A stretch of DNA of 64,000 bases, taken from contig JAQOOI010000056.1 in NCBI GenBank assembly GCA_028554645.1, positions 48,837 to 112,836 on the forward strand, in the 5' to 3' direction. The position numbers were made by a program, and so were the translations under genes. Origin of the DNA: Omphalotus guepiniiformis. Its lineage: Eukaryota; Basidiomycota; Agaricomycetes; Agaricales; Omphalotaceae. The notes under the pieces are model-generated. The model had not been told where the DNA came from, did no database searches, and saw only the letters and a program-made list of their open reading frames with translations. Below are positions 18,471 through 29,481 of this stretch, piece after piece. The first letter of the stretch is position 1. Each line of letters begins with the position of its first letter.

Positions 18471-20315
18471 TGTTGCGTCAAAAAGCCTTTCAGTACTGAA
18501 ATCTATCAGATTGAAGTAAATATGGAATGTTCAAGCATTGGAAACTGAACATAAAGGACTAGAGTCACCCCAGACTGCTAGTTAAGACATGAAACATACT
18601 TGTACTCACAATACCTAAGTGTAGTGTTTGCTACAGTACTGAATCTGGTACTAAGCAACTGTGACCAATGGGTTATACAAAGAGATACTAGTTATGCCTC
18701 TCCAGATGTGTTGGAATTCCAATGTTCCATACCAGATTGAGTTGGTCAGACCCACCCTCTAATGACTAGAGACTCTACCAAGTGTTGTTGACTGTAATCC
18801 AAGGGGTTGATGGATTTTCACTTCAATTGAACAACTATCTAAGTCCTTTGGACTGATCAAAAGTTCCAGCTGGTCTTGCTAACTAAGTTGGCACTATAAG
18901 ATTGAATGCTGAGAATATGGGCAATCTTGAAGATTGTATTACCAGAGAAATATTGTACATTGAGTACTATGTGGATATAATGTCACTGAGATGAAATGCC
19001 AATCTGTGTAATAAGGGAAGTAGATTCAAAAGTTACATCTGCACAAATGAGTTAGATACTCAATACTCATGCTGGAAGGAGTTAGATACTGAAAATGAGT
19101 ATCTCTCTGGATCTGAGTATCTCTCTGAAATTCAGTAACCCTCTGAACTTGATGAAAGACAAAGGCACTCTAATTGGAGGTCTTAGACGAAACTATGGGA
19201 TAGAATACTGTCCTAGGAGAAGCTGAGAGCTATCCTAAACAAGAAATATAACCTGAGTACAAATCTGACCAAAAAGAGATGTATAGGGGTAAAACTTGAA
19301 ATAAACAGTTACTGTACCTTACTGTGGCTGATAGAAACGATGAAGCATGGTCTAGATAAGCTCTAGAGCTTCTACACAACTCCTAATGCTGCCCTAGTAG
19401 AGGAGGATGTGCCAATTTTGGAGAAACTTATAGGGGACCAGATTTGCAATGCACTAAGGAGAATGTCACCTGTCAGGATACTGGTTGCTATTTACAGGAT
19501 CTGGACCTTTATTTAGATACCCTGGGTACGCCCTAACACACCTAGAACGCGGACAAAGCGATATATTTCTGTTTTTATACCAATCTATACCCAAAGTTCC
19601 TACATTTTGACTATCTAACTGGAAAATTACCTAGAAAACTACCTAAAAAGAATCCAATCTCTGCTCAATTGATACTTACTTACTTTTGACTCATTTACTG
19701 TTCAGATTACTCTTTTAATTTCGAGATATATGTTTGATTTTATGATTTAGTATATATAGTTTACAGAGTATCTATTTAGATTTTCTTAAGCAAAGTACTG
19801 CCCAAAGCTACAAGCCAAAGCAGGAAAACCTTCTTAGACGAAATATAGCCTGGCTCTTTAGAGTTCAGTTCGAGAAATATCCAGTTGTGAAAACTTCTGT
19901 AAAGTCCCTTGTGGCAGATAAATTGAAAGAGATACTGAATCTTTGCTGAAACTGCTGTTCTGTCTGTGCTGAATCTGCCTGCTGAAACTGTCTGTGCTGC
20001 ATCTGAAACTGTTCCCTGCATTGTCTGACCATTGGATCGAGTTTAAACATCGAGATTGATTGTCCTGAATCCCTCCTGAACCCTGAAAACCACCCTTACC
20101 TTCTGTCTGAATCTTGTATTTTGAGATACCCTCTGCCATTTTTCACCCAGATTGAGATAAAGACATCTGTAACCCTGCAGATTCAAAGTTCAATTGTTGC
20201 GTCTAACTGTGCGGAATCTCTGACAACGCCAGTCACACCTCACCCTACATCATTTTGATTTGAGTTGGATTGTGCTCATTTGAGTATCTCTCTCGTTCAT
20301 TTCATAGTCACTACA
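18471..20315 (+). repeat. 5' LTR of element 2
   Basis: TGTTGCGTCA...ACTACA, 1845 bp, long for a fungal Gypsy LTR. A TATATATAG box at 19751-19759 probably marks the promoter. It contains the palindrome GAGTTAGATACTC at 19049-19061, a near copy at 19079-19091, and repeated GAGTATCTCTCT. Minus-strand ORFs in it are short and unconvincing. Confidence 0.95.
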
Positions 20316-20317
20316 TC

Positions 20318-20335
20318 TGGAGCCCACCGCGAGGG
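20318..20335 (+). other. Primer binding site of element 2
   Basis: TGGAGCCCACCGCGAGGG begins two bases after the 5' LTR with the expected TGG (complement of tRNA CCA). It would pair with a tRNA whose acceptor stem begins GCCCACC; the tRNA identity was not established. Confidence 0.6.
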
Positions 20336-20824
20336 GTGGCTTTAGACTTGATAATTGAACTATCTGTGTATTTACACGTGTCTGGAAATAAATCTGGACT
20401 TTTTCTGTGTTGAACTTTGCCCTGTTCCTCACTTAGCAACAATTTCCTTGAAGTTGTTGAACCATCTATAAGTTTTATAACTTAGAGTTTGCTTGTCAAA
20501 ATTAGCAGCTCACAGAGAAACACACGTCCTAGAAAGACTAAGAATTCTGAGAGAGCTGGAACAGAAGAATTGTCACTGAACCAGTCATCCAGAAGGAAAA
20601 GTTCCAAAGGAAAAGAGAAAGAAGTCATACCTGAACCAGATTCAAGTTCCCTTTCGTCTCTTTTGTCCCTAAGTACGATTCCTGAACGGAATACACCTCC
20701 AGATTTATCTGAACTCTCAGCTAGATACAAGAAAAATAAGAGGAACTTTGTTAACAGTCCTCAATATTTTGCCTTGACACATAAAAGAATCCCTGTTAAA
20801 ATAATAAGGAACCCGAGAAACAAT

Positions 20825-22399
20825 ATGTCTACTCATGACAATGCTACTGGGAATGAAGCTCCCCAACAACAAGGACCTACCCAAGGACCTGTTGAGATGG
20901 AAGAGATCTTCATTTTTGGAAATGCAACAGGAATGCAGATTCCTGTTCCTGCAGCTAAAGAGTTGCAGAATGAGAAACTACCTAAAGTCTCTAAGCAGGC
21001 TCCCATCTTCGATAAGAAACATCCATCTGAACTAGTTGCGTGGTTGGCAGAGCTGGAAGGCATCTTTGTGTCAACCGGAACTAAAACAGATGCGGCTAAA
21101 GTGATGTTGGCACTCAGATACATGGAGTTCCATACCCGTGAAGAGTTTCAACGGCTTCAAGCTGTTAAAGATTTGGATTGGGATGCTTTCAAAGAGGCAT
21201 TAATGAAAAATTTCCCTGAATCTGCAGATAGAGGACTGGGATCTAGACAAAGATTGTATGCTATCATTGATGCATATAAGCTCATAGTGCTTGGTGCTAT
21301 TCAGAAACTGATGGCATTTAAAAGAGAGTATGAGATTGAGTATGAGAAACTATCTTCTGGTACTACACCTGTAGTATCAAACTCAGAAGCTGTAGCTGGT
21401 TTCTTGAGTGCACTAGATGAACCCTTCAGAAGAAAACTTCTGGACCGCCTAGAAAACAAAGTGATCAATGGCCACTTACAAGTTCAGAGAGAGGATGACC
21501 CTTTTACTCTGAAAGATGTAATGTCTGAGGCTGAAAAACTCTGTTCTGTAAAAAGAGCAGGGGGATACAACTTTGGTTTATTCTTGAATGGTCCGAATCT
21601 GGCAGAAGGATACTCTAGGATACTCCCAACAACTGAGCAGAGTGCTACAAGGAAGCTATATGATCCTTACCAAGTAGCATCTACTGTGAAGTCAGAACCA
21701 GATCAGTGGGCAATGAAATTGTCTGCAACAGTGGATAGTCACCAGAACCAGTTTAACCAGATTAGACAAGCCCAGGAGACGAATCTGGCAGCACTTGCAA
21801 AGCTATCTGAGACAGTTGCTAACTTGGCAAAAATGACCCAAGCAACTTCTAGCTCAGTTAGGATGAACATGAATGCTCCAAATTCCCAATCGGGACCTGG
21901 AATGAACTCTAATGGACACAATAGTGTACAAAGATCGTCCCAGATGTCATCTGTGAATAACAATACTCATGCTGACTCCAATTGCTATATGTGTGATGAG
22001 CCTGGACATAGATCTATGGACTGTCCACATCAACTTAGATTTATCAGGTTGGGGTGGATGGTCAAGAATAGTGCTGGTAAATGGGCATTGAAAGATGGAG
22101 TATATTGGCCAAGAGCTGATCCGTCTGATACTCGGTCTAAGAAAGAGAAGATTGAGGAAATTGCCAAAAGACATGGATGGGAACAACCTTCCTCTCATGT
22201 TGACCAGAACTTGTATGCTTTTGAAGATGAGGATTCGGCTATAGCAGGTCCCTCTCAAAGTAGTTCATTAGATGCTATCAACAGCCTTGTTGCTCAATTC
22301 AGTCAGGTTTGCAATACTTTGCAGAATCTGGCACCAGCAGCTAAATCTGAAACTAAGCAGATTTTGAAACGAGAAAACAACTCTGAGTCGAAAAACTAG
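20825..22399 (+). CDS. gag: Gag-like protein, element 2
   Basis: 525 aa from the first ATG; the frame is open upstream to 20486 without an ATG, encoding a Ser/Lys-rich segment that may be translated from a non-AUG codon or belong to the leader. The capsid-like region covers about 20.99-21.55 kb (FDKKHPSELVAWLAELEGIF and following helices). A CCHC zinc knuckle, CYMCDEPGHRSMDC, lies near 21983. The C-terminus is helical. The ORF ends at TAG 22397-22399 immediately after GAAAAAC, a near-canonical -1 slippery heptamer. Confidence 0.85.
   Translation: MSTHDNATGNEAPQQQGPTQGPVEMEEIFIFGNATGMQIPVPAAKELQNEKLPKVSKQAPIFDKKHPSELVAWLAELEGIFVSTGTKTDAAKVMLALRYMEFHTREEFQRLQAVKDLDWDAFKEALMKNFPESADRGLGSRQRLYAIIDAYKLIVLGAIQKLMAFKREYEIEYEKLSSGTTPVVSNSEAVAGFLSALDEPFRRKLLDRLENKVINGHLQVQREDDPFTLKDVMSEAEKLCSVKRAGGYNFGLFLNGPNLAEGYSRILPTTEQSATRKLYDPYQVASTVKSEPDQWAMKLSATVDSHQNQFNQIRQAQETNLAALAKLSETVANLAKMTQATSSSVRMNMNAPNSQSGPGMNSNGHNSVQRSSQMSSVNNNTHADSNCYMCDEPGHRSMDCPHQLRFIRLGWMVKNSAGKWALKDGVYWPRADPSDTRSKKEKIEEIAKRHGWEQPSSHVDQNLYAFEDEDSAIAGPSQSSSLDAINSLVAQFSQVCNTLQNLAPAAKSETKQILKRENNSESKN
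22390..22396 (+). promoter_or_regulatory. Near-canonical -1 slippery site GAAAAAC (gag to pro)
   Basis: Read in gag phase as G AAA AAC with the gag TAG stop next. It differs from the canonical A AAA AAC in its first base. The -1 frame it leads to is open to TGA 22507-22509. Confidence 0.45.
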
Positions 22400-22492
22400 A
22401 GTTTCCAATGAAGGAGATTGGTGAAGAAGCTGTATATACTCAGAATCCTTCTCACAAAACAGGTCAATCTCCTGAGGAAAGTAAACTTGTAA

Positions 22493-23806
22493 AGAAAAAG
22501 AGAGTTTGAAGTGTTACTACCTACACTAAGACCATCTGAAAGGGAGAAATACAGACCCCCTGCTATGAGAAAAGAGCCCGTTCGTTTTGAACTACCCGTT
22601 GATTCTGACACTGAGGAGATTGAATCTCCCTCTGAAAATAACAACGATGTTGCACGGAGAGTATCTAACCGTCCGTTTGATCATGTAAAGGCAATAGATA
22701 GGCCACCTATACCAAAGGGAATGCCTGTAGGAAGCCAGAACAAGTCAAATGGGACTGAAGGAGCTCAATCTGGAACTAAAGATGGAATGAATATTGACAC
22801 AAGGAATGCTATTGTATACACAAAGCCTCCACGTAAATCTGAGCCTGATTTCAAGCTTAGAAACTCATTATTCAAACCGGGTCTAGCAGAAGAAATTGCA
22901 GACAAAATCTTTAGATCTGAGATAGATATAAGTAGTGGGGACCTCATTGCTATATCTCCGGCACTTCAGAAGATTATGCAGAGAAAATTGAAGAACAACA
23001 GGGTGTATAAGCGTCCTGTAAAAGCTTTTGTTCATGAAGTAAGGGATGAAGATGATCCTGATGGTATTCTACCAGAAGAAGATGTCAATCTGGTACAGGC
23101 AAATTATATGGTCTTTATTGAAGATATGGCCTATGGAAGGGAAGATGTGTTTATTGTCCTAGATGAAGACACAGATGACCTTAAGAAAGGCTCAGTGGTA
23201 CACAAGGATGTTGTGGACCAGTATCAGAAAGATGTACCTCCAGATGAGAGGAACAAGATCATTATAGTAGCCAGCCAGACTGACAGTCTAAAGGCAATCT
23301 ACCCAAAGATTAATCACTCGGATCAACAAGTTGAGACAGTAGTTGATAGTGGTTCTCAAATCGTGTCCATGGATACAAGAGTAGCTATTGGACTTGGTTT
23401 AAGATGGGACCCAGAGACTGTGATCCATATGCAAAGTGCAAATGGTCAATTACAGGCTACTAGGGGACTAGCAAGAAATGTACCATTTACCTTTGGAGAA
23501 ATAACTATCTATATGCAGATTCACATAATAGATAAAGTGCCTTATGATGTTCTTTTGGGAAGACCATTTGATGTGTTAACAAGCAGTGTAGTCAGAAACT
23601 TTGAAACTGGAGAACAAGAGATCACCATTACAGATCCAAACAGTGGAATGAAGTGTACAATGGGAACATATGACAGAGGTAGAGGAATTAAGGTTAAACC
23701 TATTCCTGGTGAACCAAAGCTTGTCCCTGAAACACAGAAATCTGAGAGTGTCCCTGTGAAAAATGAGGGAGACTCTCAAAATTTTCATCGGACCTCAATG
23801 AACTGA
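22493..23806 (+). CDS. pro: Retropepsin-type protease domain, element 2
   Basis: Open frame without an early ATG; normally reached from gag by frameshifting. The catalytic motif VVDSGSQIVS is near 23340 and LLGRPFD near 23555, as in element 1. The upstream -1 extension of gag runs in a different frame until 22507, so joining it to this ORF needs a further +1 change within 22493-22507, next to an A-rich run. This looks like a one-base insertion in this copy (or a sequencing error). The ORF ends at TGA 23804-23806 after AAATTTT. Confidence 0.75.
   Translation, partial: RKREFEVLLPTLRPSEREKYRPPAMRKEPVRFELPVDSDTEEIESPSENNNDVARRVSNRPFDHVKAIDRPPIPKGMPVGSQNKSNGTEGAQSGTKDGMNIDTRNAIVYTKPPRKSEPDFKLRNSLFKPGLAEEIADKIFRSEIDISSGDLIAISPALQKIMQRKLKNNRVYKRPVKAFVHEVRDEDDPDGILPEEDVNLVQANYMVFIEDMAYGREDVFIVLDEDTDDLKKGSVVHKDVVDQYQKDVPPDERNKIIIVASQTDSLKAIYPKINHSDQQVETVVDSGSQIVSMDTRVAIGLGLRWDPETVIHMQSANGQLQATRGLARNVPFTFGEITIYMQIHIIDKVPYDVLLGRPFDVLTSSVVRNFETGEQEITITDPNSGMKCTMGTYDRGRGIKVKPIPGEPKLVPETQKSESVPVKNEGDSQNFHRTSMN
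23779..23785 (+). promoter_or_regulatory. -1 ribosomal frameshift site AAATTTT (pro to pol)
   Basis: Read in the protease frame as A AAT TTT, a canonical X XXY YYZ heptamer. The -1 product continues as LIRDQGEVAV, matching LIPDQGEAAV at the same point in element 1, which supports the position. Confidence 0.7.
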
Positions 23807-26800
23807 TAAGAGATCAGGGAGAGGTAGCTGTTTGTATTGAAATGGATGAAGATGGCAATGCCACAATTGCTGGATATAAGCTGCCAGACAATGAATTGTT
23901 TTCAGAACCTGAAAAGGCTGAGGCATTTGTGTTTGCAGCTGAATCCATCATAAGAGAAAACGATATAGCGGCTGCAGATTCGGTTAGATCGTATTTAAAT
24001 CGGTCTGTAGACTCAGAAAAGAAACAAGTGTTCTGTACCTGGCGAGAAAATTTAAATTTGAATTCAAAAGAGCACTTAGATACTCAGAATTCAGACTTAG
24101 ATACTTGCACGGTACTTAATCACACTTTGGAACCCGCATCTGGAACTGAAAAGAGGATGAATAAGGGTAAAACGGTCAAAAGAGAACCGAAACCAGTCCA
24201 ATCTTCAAGACCCAGATGGAGTAGAGATAAGAATGGCAACAAAATGGCCAGATTGGTGACTGTTTTGGCTTCTAGAAAGTACAAACCAGTTGCTATTAAG
24301 GTCAAACCTGTTAAAGCTACCTTACCTGCAGAGTTCCGGATTGAAAGAAAAATAATTGGAGATCCGTTAAAAGATATGCCTGAGTTACCTACTCATCCTC
24401 CAGATTTCACTCCTGGTGAGAGGTACTCTCAAGAAAGAAAAGAAATTGTAGACAAGAATCATAATGAAGGTTTCTTATGGCCTGAAGAAATGAAACTTGT
24501 ACACCATCTTATGAAAGTCCAAGAAAAAGCATTTGCATGGGAAGCATCTGAAGGAGGAACCTTTAATACAGAGTTCTTTCCTCCAGTAAAGTTTCCAGTG
24601 TTACCACACACTCCTTGGGTAGAAAGGAATATTCCTATACCTCCAGGGATCTATGATCAAGTGTGTAAAATGATTAAGGACAAAATAGATGCTGGTGTAT
24701 ATGAGCCGTCCAGTTCATCCTATAGATCCAGATGGTTCTGTGTCTTAAAGAAAGATGGGAAAAGCTTAAGATTGGTCCATAGTTTAGAACCACTCAATAA
24801 AGTGACTATTCAACATTCAGGAATTCCTCCTGCAACTGCAGATATAGCTAGAAGCTTCTCTGGAAGAGCATGTTTGGGTTTACTGGATATCTTTGTTGGG
24901 TATGATGAGAGGCTGGTTGATGAAAGTTCAAGAGATCTTACAACCTTCCAAACACCTTTTGGCCCACATAGATTAGTGAAGTTACCTATGGGTTGGACAA
25001 ACTCTGTCCCTATCTATCATGATGATGTTACATATATCTTCAGAGATGAAATTCCACATGTAACTAAACCTTACATTGATGATGTACCAGTAAAAGGGCC
25101 TGTCAGCAGATATGAAACTGCAGATGGAGGTTATGAAACTATCCCTGAAAATTCTGGCATCAGAAGATTTGTGTGGGAGCATCTGCAAAATATGAACAGA
25201 ATTGTGCAAAGAATGAAGCATGCTGGTGGTACCTTTGCAGGTACTAAAGCTTTTATCTGTGTAGCTGAAGGAGATGTTGTTGGACATCATGTCAGTTATG
25301 AAGGAGAAAAGCCAGTTGAAAAGTTAGCTGAAGTTGTTCTGACTTGTGATGCATCAAAATGGTCTGAGAAGAAAGATATCCGGTCATTTTTGGGCACTGC
25401 TGGTCAGATGAGGATGTTCATAAAGGATTATGCCAAGAAAGCAAAACCTTTGACAATCTTAACTGGAGATGTGCCTTTTCAAATGGGTCCTGCAGAACTG
25501 GAAGCTGTAGAAATGATTAAAGATGGGATTAGGAATGCTCCAGCACTCCGTCCTATTGACTATGATTTAAGTACTGGAATCACCCTTTCAGTAGATACTT
25601 CCTGGATGGCAGTAGGTTTCCAACTATATCAGAGAGACCCTGCAGATTCAAAGAAAAAGTTCTACAATTGGATGGGTTCTATTACCTTAAATGAGAGAGA
25701 AGCAAGGTTTTCTCAACCCAAGAGAGAACTATATGGCTTGATGTTGGCCTTACAACAAACATACTACCAGACATATGGATGTAGGGATCTTACTGTGGAA
25801 ACAGATGCAAGCTATATTAAAGGAATGCTTGACAAACCCAGTAGTGGTCCCAATGCAACTATAAACAGATGGATTGAAGAAATAAGGAAGTTCCACTTCA
25901 CCTTGGTACACATCAAGGGCACTGAACATAAGGGACCAGATGGACTATCTAGACCACCTAGAGGAACCATACCAACTGAAAGAGCGGCATCTAGAGATCC
26001 GGATTCATTTGTTGATGAAGATGATGGTCTGCCGGTGAAATTCAGAATGGGAGATGGTGAGTCTGAGGTACCCTTTGATTTTGAAGCCTTTAAAGATGAA
26101 ATAGATACTCGAGGTGGTTACTTGCAGGAAGTTGCAAAGTCAATAGACGACTTTGAGGACGATTTGCAAGAAGCTCTTGAAGAAGAACGTCACTTGAATT
26201 CCATTAGAGAGCTGTTAGCAACTCAACATCCAGTATCTAACTCGATGTTGCAGTTTGCACAGACCTTGGTTATACCTGAAGGAGGTACTGAATGGAGACA
26301 TGAACACCCATATAGAGAGGATCACAGATCTGCATCTACAAAGGAACTGGATGAACAACTAGACCTAATCAAAGATTGGTACCTGCAGGGCAATCAGCCT
26401 CTAGCTCACCTAGGTGAGACTGCTATGAAAAAGTTCATTTCCAGGGCTGTAAAGTTCTTTGTAGACAGAGATGGGAGACTCTATAGAAGGAATGATGATA
26501 CAGGAGGCCAGCATAGACTGGTTGTGCCTAAAGAGAAAAGGATGTACATGATGTATGCTGCTCATGACCATCTGGGACATAAAGGAATGTTTGCAACAAA
26601 AGCTCTCATAGAGAAGCGTTTTTGGTGGCCAGATTTGAATGGAGATGTCAATTGGTTTGTCAAATCCTGCCAAATCTGCCAGAACCGAAAATTAGAATTG
26701 TTGAAGATTCCTCCCACTCTTACACACACTCCCTCCCTGTTTCAGAAGATTCATGTGGATGTATTTAAAGTATCACCTCCAAGTAATGGTTGCAAGGATG

Positions 26801-27885
26801 TTGTACATGGCAGATGTGCACTCTCATCCTGGTCTGAAGGAAGAGCCTTAAGATCTGACAATGCTAGATCATTGGGGGAATGGTTCTTTGATGATATTAT
26901 ATGCAGATGGGGATGTCCGGATGAAGTAGTAACTGATAATGCACCCCAGATGCGAGCTATGCTTAAATGGCTAAAAGATAAATATGGAATTAAAGGAATT
27001 ACTATATCTCCTTACAATTCCCAAGCAAATGGCAAGATTGAGAGAGCCCACTTTGACATTAGAACTGCCTTGGCAAAAGCTACAGGCGGAGATCTAAAGA
27101 GATGGTGGTGGTTTCTCAAACATGTCTTCTGGGCAGATAGAATTACAGCTAGAAAAGGACTTGGATGTTCACCATACTTCCTTGTTACTGGAGCTGAACC
27201 TATCCTACCCTTGGATATTGTTGAATCTACATGGTTAGTAAAACTTCCAGATAGAATCTTGACATATGAGGAACTTATTGGCTACAGAGCTCAAGCTCTA
27301 GCTAAGCATAGAACCCATGTGCAGGAAATGATATCTAGAATTGATACAACCAAGAAAGAGACTCTTAGACAATATGAAGAAGAATACAGAAATGTTATCA
27401 GAGATTTTGATTTCAAACCTGGTACACTTATACAAGTCAGAAATACACAAGTTGAGAAGAACTTGGACAGAAAAATGTATCCTAGATACCTGGGACCCAT
27501 GATTGTAATAAGGAGAACCAAAGGGGGATCCTACATTGTGGCCCAGATGGATGGCACAGTACTCAGAGAAAAGGTTGCTGCCTTCAGAGTACTACCCCAT
27601 GTAGCTAGATATGAACCAATTCAACTGCCTGAGAACATTCATGAACTTATAGACTTGACTAGTGAACAACTAGAAGAGATGGTCAATGATAACAATGAGC
27701 TAGACCCTGAACTTGAGAGAGATTACATCTTTGACAGTATTCCTCAACTGAGAATTCCTGCTGAAGATGAAGATCTTGATGAGTCCAGTGATGAAGAACT
27801 ACAATCTGCAAACGATGCAGATGAAGAAGAACCAAATTGGGATGCTCCAGTCCTGACTAGGTCTCAATCTTCACAAAATAAATGA
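23785..27885 (+). CDS. pol: Pol: reverse transcriptase, RNase H, integrase (element 2)
   Basis: About 1366 aa, entered by slippage at 23779-23785 (first ATG 23842). Reverse transcriptase at about 24.6-25.1 kb has KLPMGWTNS and YIDDVPVKGP (YIDD at about 25072); RNase H at 25.58-25.95 kb (SVDTSWMAVG, ETDASYIKGML); integrase with zinc-binding HDHLGHKG and CQICQ near 26565-26690 and DDE core 26.75-27.06 kb (VTDNAPQM, SPYNSQANGKIERAH). The C-terminal module PRYLGPMIVIRRTKGGSYIV is like element 1; the tail is very acidic. No chromodomain. No stop or frameshift in the ORF. Confidence 0.93.
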   Translation, partial: SSDLNELIRDQGEVAVCIEMDEDGNATIAGYKLPDNELFSEPEKAEAFVFAAESIIRENDIAAADSVRSYLNRSVDSEKKQVFCTWRENLNLNSKEHLDTQNSDLDTCTVLNHTLEPASGTEKRMNKGKTVKREPKPVQSSRPRWSRDKNGNKMARLVTVLASRKYKPVAIKVKPVKATLPAEFRIERKIIGDPLKDMPELPTHPPDFTPGERYSQERKEIVDKNHNEGFLWPEEMKLVHHLMKVQEKAFAWEASEGGTFNTEFFPPVKFPVLPHTPWVERNIPIPPGIYDQVCKMIKDKIDAGVYEPSSSSYRSRWFCVLKKDGKSLRLVHSLEPLNKVTIQHSGIPPATADIARSFSGRACLGLLDIFVGYDERLVDESSRDLTTFQTPFGPHRLVKLPMGWTNSVPIYHDDVTYIFRDEIPHVTKPYIDDVPVKGPVSRYETADGGYETIPENSGIRRFVWEHLQNMNRIVQRMKHAGGTFAGTKAFICVAEGDVVGHHVSYEGEKPVEKLAEVVLTCDASKWSEKKDIRSFLGTAGQMRMFIKDYAKKAKPLTILTGDVPFQMGPAELEAVEMIKDGIRNAPALRPIDYDLSTGITLSVDTSWMAVGFQLYQRDPADSKKKFYNWMGSITLNEREARFSQPKRELYGLMLALQQTYYQTYGCRDLTVETDASYIKGMLDKPSSGPNATINRWIEEIRKFHFTLVHIKGTEHKGPDGLSRPPRGTIPTERAASRDPDSFVDEDDGLPVKFRMGDGESEVPFDFEAFKDEIDTRGGYLQEVAKSIDDFEDDLQEALEEERHLNSIRELLATQHPVSNSMLQFAQTLVIPEGGTEWRHEHPYREDHRSASTKELDEQLDLIKDWYLQGNQPLAHLGETAMKKFISRAVKFFVDRDGRLYRRNDDTGGQHRLVVPKEKRMYMMYAAHDHLGHKGMFATKALIEKRFWWPDLNGDVNWFVKSCQICQNRKLELLKIPPTLTHTPSLFQKIHVDVFKVSPPSNGCKDVVHGRCALSSWSEGRALRSDNARSLGEWFFDDIICRWGCPDEVVTDNAPQMRAMLKWLKDKYGIKGITISPYNSQANGKIERAHFDIRTALAKATGGDLKRWWWFLKHVFWADRITARKGLGCSPYFLVTGAEPILPLDIVESTWLVKLPDRILTYEELIGYRAQALAKHRTHVQEMISRIDTTKKETLRQYEEEYRNVIRDFDFKPGTLIQVRNTQVEKNLDRKMYPRYLGPMIVIRRTKGGSYIVAQMDGTVLREKVAAFRVLPHVARYEPIQLPENIHELIDLTSEQLEEMVNDNNELDPELERDYIFDSIPQLRIPAEDEDLDESSDEELQSANDADEEEPNWDAPVLTRSQSSQNK

Positions 27886-28087
27886 TAAACACACTATATT
27901 TGAACAAAGTACGAGATAGACACTGAAAAAGTGACTATCTAGTTGCAGATGAAAGTAAAAAGTGGGTAACAGTAGTTTGCACTACTAAGATAAACATAAA
28001 GGGTGTTTGAGGATGTCCTATACGATGTACCAATACCGTGTAAACTGCCCATAAATGATACTGAGATGTCCAGATGTAACATTAAAG

Positions 28088-29481
28088 TCAGAGAATGTCT
28101 GCAGATGGAAATGCATGGAAAGGAGCTGGATCATCAGCAGTACCTGGACCAGACTCCAAGGGACTCTGGTTGGCCCTGTAAGCCTTCTCCTTCTGTCTTC
28201 GGAGCAATTCCAGACGGGAAAACTCCTTGTAGGCAAATCTGTACTGAGAATGATGATACTGAATGGCATGTTGATGAACACTGAGTTCTGTCTTCAAGAA
28301 GTTGGAAATTGATTGAAGAACCTCAGGAGAGAAGTGGTCCAAGTCCATGAAAGGGAACAGAGCAGTGATACGAGTCACAATCTCTTCTCCACTCTCCCGG
28401 AGTTTGCGCTCATCTGCAGGATAATTGAGTTAGATACTCGAAAAAGCCGCAGATTGGGTGACTACTCACGGTCTGTCTCCTCTCTAAGGTTGACGATTGG
28501 GTTCTCAATCCGAGGCTTCTTCATGACAATCACCTTGTGGGGCTCAGGAATAGGTTCATTCTACATGAACATTTATAGTCAGTACATAAAACTGCATGAA
28601 TATCTCCAGATGGAACTAAAAACTTACATCTTTGGGTCCAACTGAGGTAGCCTGCAAAGTTACCAAGGTACATCAGTCTAGAGAAACGAATGAACAGTTC
28701 TGAACATAAATCTGCTTACCCTTGGAGAAGTAATTACTACTTTTTCCTTGGAAGACTTATGAACTGTGGTAGTAGTGGGAGAACCTTTGGTTTTGTCCTT
28801 GCTAGAGTCCTTGTTATCCTTATTGGGAGCGTGGATCGACGCAGAAAGCCCAAGGGAAGGTCCATCTGCCATCTAAGAAAAGAAAGACCATGTTGAGATT
28901 TGAGTTAGGTACTCAGGAGTTAGATACTTACAGTAACGTCTCCGTCACCAGTAATGACCTCAATCTCTTCATCGTCATCATCATCATCCTCAATAAGTTC
29001 GGGAGTTTTAGCTGGCTACACACCGATAGGCAGTTAGATACTCAAAATGAGAGGGATGGTCAATAAAAACGTACTTTGCGCTTCTTAGATCCGCTGAGAG
29101 TCTCTCTGCGCTTTGCCAAGTCGTCCCGGAAAGCTTTAATGGCGGAGAAAGTGTCAGGTTCACCTACAGATGGGAACTTCTTGACTGCATCTGCGACCAG
29201 ATTGACACCTTTGTCGAACAAAGTAAACGCTTCCTCGGACTTAGCAACTGCATATGCAGGCAGAGACTTCTTCTGTAATAAGAAATCAAGTTAGATATTG
29301 GACCTGGATTCAAAGATTGAACATTTACAAGATGGCTTGCAAGGGCTGTAATAAGCATCCCAAGCAGTTCAGTATCCGCATCTTTGGCCTCCATGGCTCC
29401 AGTAGCTCGAGAAAGATATCGCTGCGTTGTGGCAACCCACTCAGGACGCTCAGGCCAAGTCTTGGGACCTTTAGGGGCCAT
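28088..29481 (-). CDS. Antisense accessory gene B of element 2 (spliced)
   Basis: Convergent with pol, 200 bp from its stop. Seven exons: 29481-29329, 29272-29075, 29015-28932, 28872-28720, 28651-28628 (24 nt), 28560-28470, 28413-28088, summing to 1029 nt (342 aa) with all phases consistent. Introns are short, with GTAAGT/GTACGT/GTGAGT donors and CTAAC branch sites, several inside the motif GAGTATCTAACTC. The protein opens MAPKGPKTWPERPEWV, has a KKRK basic stretch, a run of six Asp, a Lys/Ser/Thr-rich middle and a helical C-terminus (YRFAYKEFSRLELLRRQKEK). Function unknown; counterpart of gene B in element 1. Confidence 0.7.

Noticed and set aside
19776..20139. Minus-strand ORFs inside the element 2 LTRs (also 34459-34822)
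   Set aside because: Overlap each other in different frames, lack domains, and exist twice only because the LTR is duplicated; their changes between copies are not silent.
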